Source: an uncultured Bacteroidia bacterium (GTDB lineage Bacteria > Bacteroidota > Bacteroidia > Bacteroidales > UBA932). Taken from it: a DNA stretch of 10,594 nt. This document shows, piece after piece, positions 6,476 through 10,594 of the stretch. A program made the position numbers and the translations under genes. The stretch is taken from contig CADBPH010000001.1 in the NCBI GenBank assembly GCA_902796455.1, positions 1-10,594 of the forward strand, written 5' to 3'. Positions within the stretch are counted from its first letter, which is position 1. Each line of letters begins with the position of its first letter. Under the pieces are notes generated by a model. The model did no database searches and was not told where the DNA came from. It saw nothing but the letters and a program-made list of their open reading frames with translations.

Positions 6476-7510
6476 CTAGCCCTCGACGCAGGAAGAGAAT
6501 TCGCGCAGGAAGCGCATGTCATTCTCGAAATAATGACGCAGGTCGTTGACCTGCCACTTCAGCATCGCAATCCGCTCGATTCCCATACCGAAAGCGAAAC
6601 CGCTGTATTTCTTGCTGTCGATTCCGCTGGCTTCCAGAACGTTGGGATCAACCATACCGCAGCCCAGGATCTCGAGCCAACCCGTTCCCTTGCAGATGTT
6701 GCATCCCTTTCCGTGGCAAATGTTGCAACTGACATCCACCTCGGCGGACGGCTCTGTGAACGGGAAATAGGAAGGACGCATCCGGATCTGCGTGTCCGGT
6801 CCGAACATCTCGCGGGCAAACAGGAGGATCGCCTGCTTGAGGTCGGCAAAGGTCACATTCTCATCGATGTACAGGCCTTCGACCTGATGGAAGATGCAGT
6901 GTGCACGGGCGGAAATCGCCTCATTGCGGAACACACGGCCCGGGCAGATGACCCGGATCGGGAGTTTCATGGTCTCCATCGCACGGACCTGGACGCTCGA
7001 CGTATGGGTACGGAGCAGCAGCGGATTGACATGACCGGTAGACACGAAGAAAGTGTCCTGCATGTCGCGCGCAGGATGGTTCGGCGGGAAATTCAAGGCC
7101 TCGAAAACGTGGTAATCATCCTCGATCTCAGGACCTTCCGCAACATCATACCCGAATTTGCGGAAAATATTCACGATTTCCTGACGGGCGATGGAAACAG
7201 GATGGCGGGAGCCCAGGGGCATCGGATCGCCGGGCATCGTGGGATCGAAAGCCGTTTCTGAAGCAGCCGGAGCACTGACGGCGGAGGAACGCAATTCATC
7301 GATCTTGGCCATCGCCTCTTTCTTGAGGACATTCAGCCGCTGGCCGAATTCACGCTTCATTTCCGGCGAAATTGTCCGGAACTCGTCAAACAGACGGGTT
7401 ATCTCGCCCTTCTTGCCCAGCAGGCGGACACGAGCCTCTTCTACTTCTTTCTCAGTCTGGCACTTAAGCGCTTGGATCTCTGCCAGTATCTGCTCAATTT
7501 CTTCTTTCAT
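6476..7510 (-). CDS. pheS: Phenylalanine--tRNA ligase alpha subunit
   Basis: Catalytic subunit of the heterotetrameric class II enzyme that charges tRNA-Phe. The 344-residue length is normal. An N-terminal coiled-coil arm (about 1-85) is followed by the catalytic core, with HPVS, GPEIEDDYHVFEALNFP, HPARDMQDTFFV, the FRNEAISARAHCIFHQVEG motif 2, FTEPSAEVDVSC, GTGWLEILGCGMVDPNV and the motif 3 segment GFAFGMGIERIAML. A CxxC...CxxC-type insert (CNICHGKGCNIC) precedes GTGWLEILG and could bind a metal, as seen in related PheS sequences. The ATG is at 7510. No pheT is adjacent, so the beta subunit must be encoded elsewhere. The stop lies 3 bp from the convergent small membrane gene, with no room for a terminator between them. 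Confidence 0.98.
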   Translation of the reverse strand: MKEEIEQILAEIQALKCQTEKEVEEARVRLLGKKGEITRLFDEFRTISPEMKREFGQRLNVLKKEAMAKIDELRSSAVSAPAASETAFDPTMPGDPMPLGSRHPVSIARQEIVNIFRKFGYDVAEGPEIEDDYHVFEALNFPPNHPARDMQDTFFVSTGHVNPLLLRTHTSSVQVRAMETMKLPIRVICPGRVFRNEAISARAHCIFHQVEGLYIDENVTFADLKQAILLFAREMFGPDTQIRMRPSYFPFTEPSAEVDVSCNICHGKGCNICKGTGWLEILGCGMVDPNVLEASGIDSKKYSGFAFGMGIERIAMLKWQVNDLRHYFENDMRFLREFSSCVEG

Positions 7511-7527
7511 CCTGTCAAAATTTTACG

Positions 7528-7544
7528 CCGGACATCCCGTCCGG
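7528..7544 (-). other. Small hairpin in the pheS leader
   Basis: CCGGAC and GTCCGG are separated by 5 bases, giving a 6-bp GC-rich stem in the roughly 35-base leader between the predicted -7 box and the pheS start. On the minus strand it is followed by CGTAAAATTTTG, not by a true U-tract. It could influence translation or mRNA stability. I see no phenylalanine-rich leader peptide or T-box features. Confidence 0.3.
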
Positions 7545-7548
7545 AATG

Positions 7549-7556
7549 CAAAGGTA
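7549..7556 (-). promoter_or_regulatory. Predicted -7 box of the pheS promoter
   Basis: On the minus strand this reads TACCTTTG, an exact match to TAnnTTTG. It ends 38 bp before the pheS ATG and lies only 13 bp past the stop of the upstream gene. No good TTTG -33 box is visible at 19-21 bp, since that region is the 3' end of the upstream coding sequence. pheS may therefore have its own promoter as well as read-through. Confidence 0.45.
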
Positions 7557-7569
7557 GGAAAAAATCCCG

Positions 7570-8004
7570 CTACTTCTTCCCGGACACCCTGGCTTTCGCC
7601 GCCTTTTCCCTTCTTTTCTCCCGGGCCCGCTGGGCCTTGGCCGCGCCGCTGCGCAGATAAAGGGACCACTGGTCGTCCGTGAAATACTTCCGGTACGACT
7701 TTTCAATCTGCTCCATCCACTTGTCCTGGACATTCCGGTACAAATCGACATTGTCTACCTTCGACTTCTGCATGTCCTGGATTTCCTCCATCATGGCCGC
7801 ATAGTCGTGCTGGAGCGTCGAATCTACGTAGAACACCTGCCAGTCCTCCAATTTGAGAAGGGTTTCCAGGCGCTCCGCCTCTTTGGCCGCCAGTTCTTCC
7901 GGGGTGGGCGGTTTTTCATTATTCTGACTCTGCGCCGAGAGCTGCACAGAAGACATCATGACTCCGGCCAGCACAAGGATTAAGGTCACAATCCGCCTTT
8001 TCAT
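7570..8004 (-). CDS. Secreted/periplasmic protein of unknown function
   Basis: A 144-residue protein that I do not assign to a named family. The frame opens at 8043, but the start is placed at ATG 8004 because it yields a clean signal peptide: MKRR, a hydrophobic core (IVTLILVLAGVMM), then LSAQSQ with likely cleavage after SAQ or AQS. It also leaves room for the promoter at 8041-8071. The mature part is mostly helical and charged: a PPTPEELAAKEAERLE segment, LEDWQVFYVDSTLQHDY, DMQKSKVDNVDLYRNVQDKWMEQIEKSYRKYFTDDQW, and a strongly basic tail (AREKRREKAAKARVSGKK). There is no Cys lipobox, so it is probably soluble in the periplasm or loosely attached. It lies upstream of pheS in the same direction and is divergent from the C69 dipeptidase gene. 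Confidence 0.8.
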   Translation of the reverse strand: MKRRIVTLILVLAGVMMSSVQLSAQSQNNEKPPTPEELAAKEAERLETLLKLEDWQVFYVDSTLQHDYAAMMEEIQDMQKSKVDNVDLYRNVQDKWMEQIEKSYRKYFTDDQWSLYLRSGAAKAQRAREKRREKAAKARVSGKK

Positions 8005-8018
8005 AGCAAAAAATTTTA

Positions 8019-8026
8019 TAGATTTG
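8019..8026 (+). promoter_or_regulatory. Predicted -7 box of the C69 dipeptidase promoter
   Basis: TAGATTTG matches TAnnTTTG and ends 45 bp before the dipeptidase ATG at 8072. The -33 position falls in the first codons of the opposite gene and shows only a T-run (7998-8001) at 17 bp, so the promoter is weaker than the opposing one. The two promoters face each other across about 15 bp. Confidence 0.4.
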
Positions 8027-8040
8027 TATTTAACTTGCGA

Positions 8041-8071
8041 CAAAAATAGTATTTAACATCAAAAGTACAAA
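8041..8071 (-). promoter_or_regulatory. Predicted promoter of the secreted-protein gene
   Basis: On the minus strand, TTTG (8071-8068), a 19-bp spacer and TATTTTTG (8048-8041) match the Bacteroidota consensus TTTG-N19-21-TAnnTTTG exactly. The -7 box ends 36 bp before the ATG at 8004. The -33 box abuts the start codon of the C69 gene on the other strand. A second -7-like box, TACTTTTG, lies at 8067-8060. This placement supports choosing 8004 over 8043 as the start. Confidence 0.6.
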
Positions 8072-9868
8072 ATGAAAGCCAAAGCAATTACTTGCAGTGT
8101 CCTGCTCGGCACATTCCTGCTCCTGAACACGCCTGCGGGCGAAGCGTGCACGAACATACTCGTCACTCCGGGCGCCAGCGCGGACGGTTCCAGCATGATT
8201 TCCTACGCAGCCGACTCGCACGCCCTTTTCGGCGAACTCTATTTCAAGCGGGCTGCTGACTGGGCGAAAGGATCTCTCCTCAAAGTATACGACTGGGATA
8301 CCCAGCGCTATCTCGGGGAAATCCTCCAGGCCGCCCATACCTACAAGACGGTCGGAAACATGAATGAGCACCAGCTCATCATCGGAGAGACGACCTTCGG
8401 CGGGCGGGAAGAGTTGCACGACGAGACCGGCAAGGTGGACTACGGCTCCCTTATCTATATTGCGCTCCAGCGGGCGAAAACGGCCCGGGAAGCCATCCAG
8501 GTCATGACAAGCCTGGTCGCCGAATACGGCTACTATTCGGAAGGCGAGTCCTTCTCGATCGCTGACAAGCACGAGGTCTGGATCATGGAAATGATCGGCA
8601 AGGGTACCCGCATGGTCGACGGGAAAAATGCCGACAAAGGGGCCGTGTGGGTGGCCCGGCGGATTCCGGACGGCTATATCTGCGCCCATGCCAACCAGGC
8701 CCGGATTACCACGTTCCCGCTGGATGATCCCGAAAACTGCCTCTATTCCCCCGACGTGATTTCCTTCGCACGCGAACGGGGCTATTTCAGCGGCGAGGAC
8801 AAGGATTTCAGCTTCTGCGACGCCTACTGCCCGCTCGATTTCGGCGGCATGCGCGGATGCGAAGCACGGGTTTGGAGCGCGTTCAACATCCTCACCGACG
8901 GCTGGTTCTCCTACGAAGATGCCCAGGGCAAGATGAACACCGCCGACGCCAAATCCTACATCGATTATGCGATGGGGCACAATCCGGAGAACAAGATGCC
9001 CCTGTTTGTCAAGCCTTCCCGGAAAATCACCGTCAAGAATGTCGCAGACGTGATGCGGGACCACTATGAAGGCACCCCCATGGATATGACCCAGGACATC
9101 GGTGCCGGAGGAAACGCCCTGCCTTACCGCTGGCGGCCGATGAACTTCGAACACGACGGCAAGAAATACGTCAATGAACGCGCCATCGCCACGCAGCAGA
9201 CCGGATTCTGGTTTGTCGGACAGGCCCGCGCCAATCTCCCCGATGTCATCGGAGGAATCCTGTGGTTCGGCACGGATGACGCCGCGACATCTTATGTAAC
9301 ACCAATTTACACCAATACCAACCAGGTCCCGGAATGCTTTGCGGAAGGCAACGGAAACATGCTTACGTATTCCCCGACGTCCTCCTTCTGGATGAACAAC
9401 CGCGTGGCCAACGCCTGCTACAAGATGTACAACCAGATGGCCCCCTTCGTCCGGGAACGCATCGACGCATTCGAGAACAGCCAGATGGACCGGGTTCATG
9501 ACACGGACCTCAAGGCCTTCGACCTGTACCAGGCGGCAGCGGTCAAAGCCTTCAAGAAAGCCCGGAACAATGCGGCTTACGACCCGAAAGAAGACACCTC
9601 CGACGCGTTTGCTTCCGTCAAGGATTTCCTGACCAAGTATTCCGTAGAAACGGCCCAGAACCAATTCCAGGCCTGGTGCGAGCTGGAAACGCTGCTGCTG
9701 GTGAAATTCATCGACGGCAATGTCAAGGCCCAGAACCCGGACGGCTCCTTCAAGCATACGCCGGAGTCGGAAGGGATCCCGGCCGAGATCGGCTGGCCCG
9801 GCTACACGGACGAATGGAAAAAAGCCGTGGCGGAATCCGCACACGGCAAAGTATTGGAGTCCAAATAG
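8072..9868 (+). CDS. Secreted C69-family dipeptidase (PepD-like)
   Basis: A 598-residue exported peptidase of MEROPS family C69 (N-terminal-nucleophile hydrolase fold), which cleaves dipeptides and so helps amino-acid scavenging. The N-terminus is a signal peptide (MKAKAITCSVLLGTFLLL..PAGEA) followed directly by C26 in ACTNILVTPGASADGSSM. In this family the Cys freed at the mature N-terminus is the nucleophile, so signal cleavage or self-processing at A25-C26 would activate it. Other family-like segments are NEHQLIIGETTFGG, GSLIYIALQRAKTAREAI, SFSIADKHEVWIMEM, VWVARRIPDGYICAHANQARI and GEGNGNM-like AEGNGNMLTY. The length is in the upper range for Bacteroidota members, with a C-terminal helical region. 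The ATG at 8072 fits the signal peptide. It is divergent from the secreted-protein gene and ends 17 bp from the convergent clpB. Substrate preference cannot be read from sequence. Confidence 0.92.
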   Translation: MKAKAITCSVLLGTFLLLNTPAGEACTNILVTPGASADGSSMISYAADSHALFGELYFKRAADWAKGSLLKVYDWDTQRYLGEILQAAHTYKTVGNMNEHQLIIGETTFGGREELHDETGKVDYGSLIYIALQRAKTAREAIQVMTSLVAEYGYYSEGESFSIADKHEVWIMEMIGKGTRMVDGKNADKGAVWVARRIPDGYICAHANQARITTFPLDDPENCLYSPDVISFARERGYFSGEDKDFSFCDAYCPLDFGGMRGCEARVWSAFNILTDGWFSYEDAQGKMNTADAKSYIDYAMGHNPENKMPLFVKPSRKITVKNVADVMRDHYEGTPMDMTQDIGAGGNALPYRWRPMNFEHDGKKYVNERAIATQQTGFWFVGQARANLPDVIGGILWFGTDDAATSYVTPIYTNTNQVPECFAEGNGNMLTYSPTSSFWMNNRVANACYKMYNQMAPFVRERIDAFENSQMDRVHDTDLKAFDLYQAAAVKAFKKARNNAAYDPKEDTSDAFASVKDFLTKYSVETAQNQFQAWCELETLLLVKFIDGNVKAQNPDGSFKHTPESEGIPAEIGWPGYTDEWKKAVAESAHGKVLESK

Positions 9869-9885
9869 TCAGGGTTCCCCCTACC

Positions 9886-10594
<709 letters not shown>

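Noticed and set aside
6533..7261. A 242-codon plus-strand open frame opposite pheS
   Set aside because: PheS on the minus strand is unmistakable and full length; this frame is its shadow.
8005..8043. Upstream start (8043) for the secreted-protein gene
   Set aside because: It would add 13 residues before the signal peptide and start inside the predicted -7 box; ATG 8004 gives a standard signal peptide and leader.
8030..9844. A 604-codon open frame on the minus strand, opposite the C69 dipeptidase gene
   Set aside because: It is a codon-bias shadow: the plus-strand frame has a signal peptide, the catalytic Cys and family motifs, while the minus product has no recognisable domain and low-complexity Gly/Val/Arg/His composition.
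9869..9885. Possible terminator between the convergent dipeptidase and clpB genes
   Set aside because: The 17-bp gap shows no inverted repeat or T-run.

Overview
The window looks like a chromosomal segment from a member of the Bacteroidota, most likely Bacteroidales. Three lines of evidence support this. The families present (CdaA, MutS2, YraN, ManC, YeiH, PheS with a Cys-rich insert, secreted C69 dipeptidase, ClpB) read like Bacteroidales versions. The AT-rich gaps contain the Bacteroidota-type -7 promoter box TAnnTTTG, in two cases at a matching distance from a TTTG-like -33 box. Strong Shine-Dalgarno sequences are mostly lacking. The coding DNA is visibly GC-rich and the gaps are AT-rich. 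Genus cannot be fixed from the sequence alone. Genes cover nearly the whole window, and there is no gene-free stretch over 300 bases.

Left part, plus strand (1-4777): the 3' portion of a diadenylate cyclase gene (cdaA, c-di-AMP synthesis) overlaps by one base a GTG-started mutS2 (ribosome-splitting/DNA-binding ATPase with an Smr domain). A yraN-family nuclease-fold gene follows after 22 bp, then, after 34 bp, a mannose-1-phosphate guanylyltransferase (GDP-mannose supply). The first three probably form one transcription unit; manC may be part of it.

Middle, plus strand (4777-6472): a perfect 18-bp palindrome and a promoter precede a YeiH-family (UPF0324) multi-spanning putative sulfate/anion exporter. 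This is followed after 2 bp by a small two-helix membrane protein I do not recognise. A long, nearly perfect RNA hairpin sits inside the first codons of that small gene.

Right part: pheS (minus strand) ends 3 bp from the small membrane gene. Upstream of pheS lies a minus-strand secreted protein of unknown function (start corrected to 8004). Its promoter region is shared, face to face, with a plus-strand secreted C69-family dipeptidase gene. The window closes with the C-terminal part of clpB on the minus strand, cut by the right edge.

Overall this is mostly core housekeeping sequence. I see no mobile element, CRISPR array, tRNA or rRNA, and no convincing new multi-gene system. The points most worth a second look are the hairpin in the small membrane gene, the CRP/FNR-like palindrome before yeiH, the altered nucleotide-binding signature of ManC, and the opposed promoters between the two secreted-protein genes.
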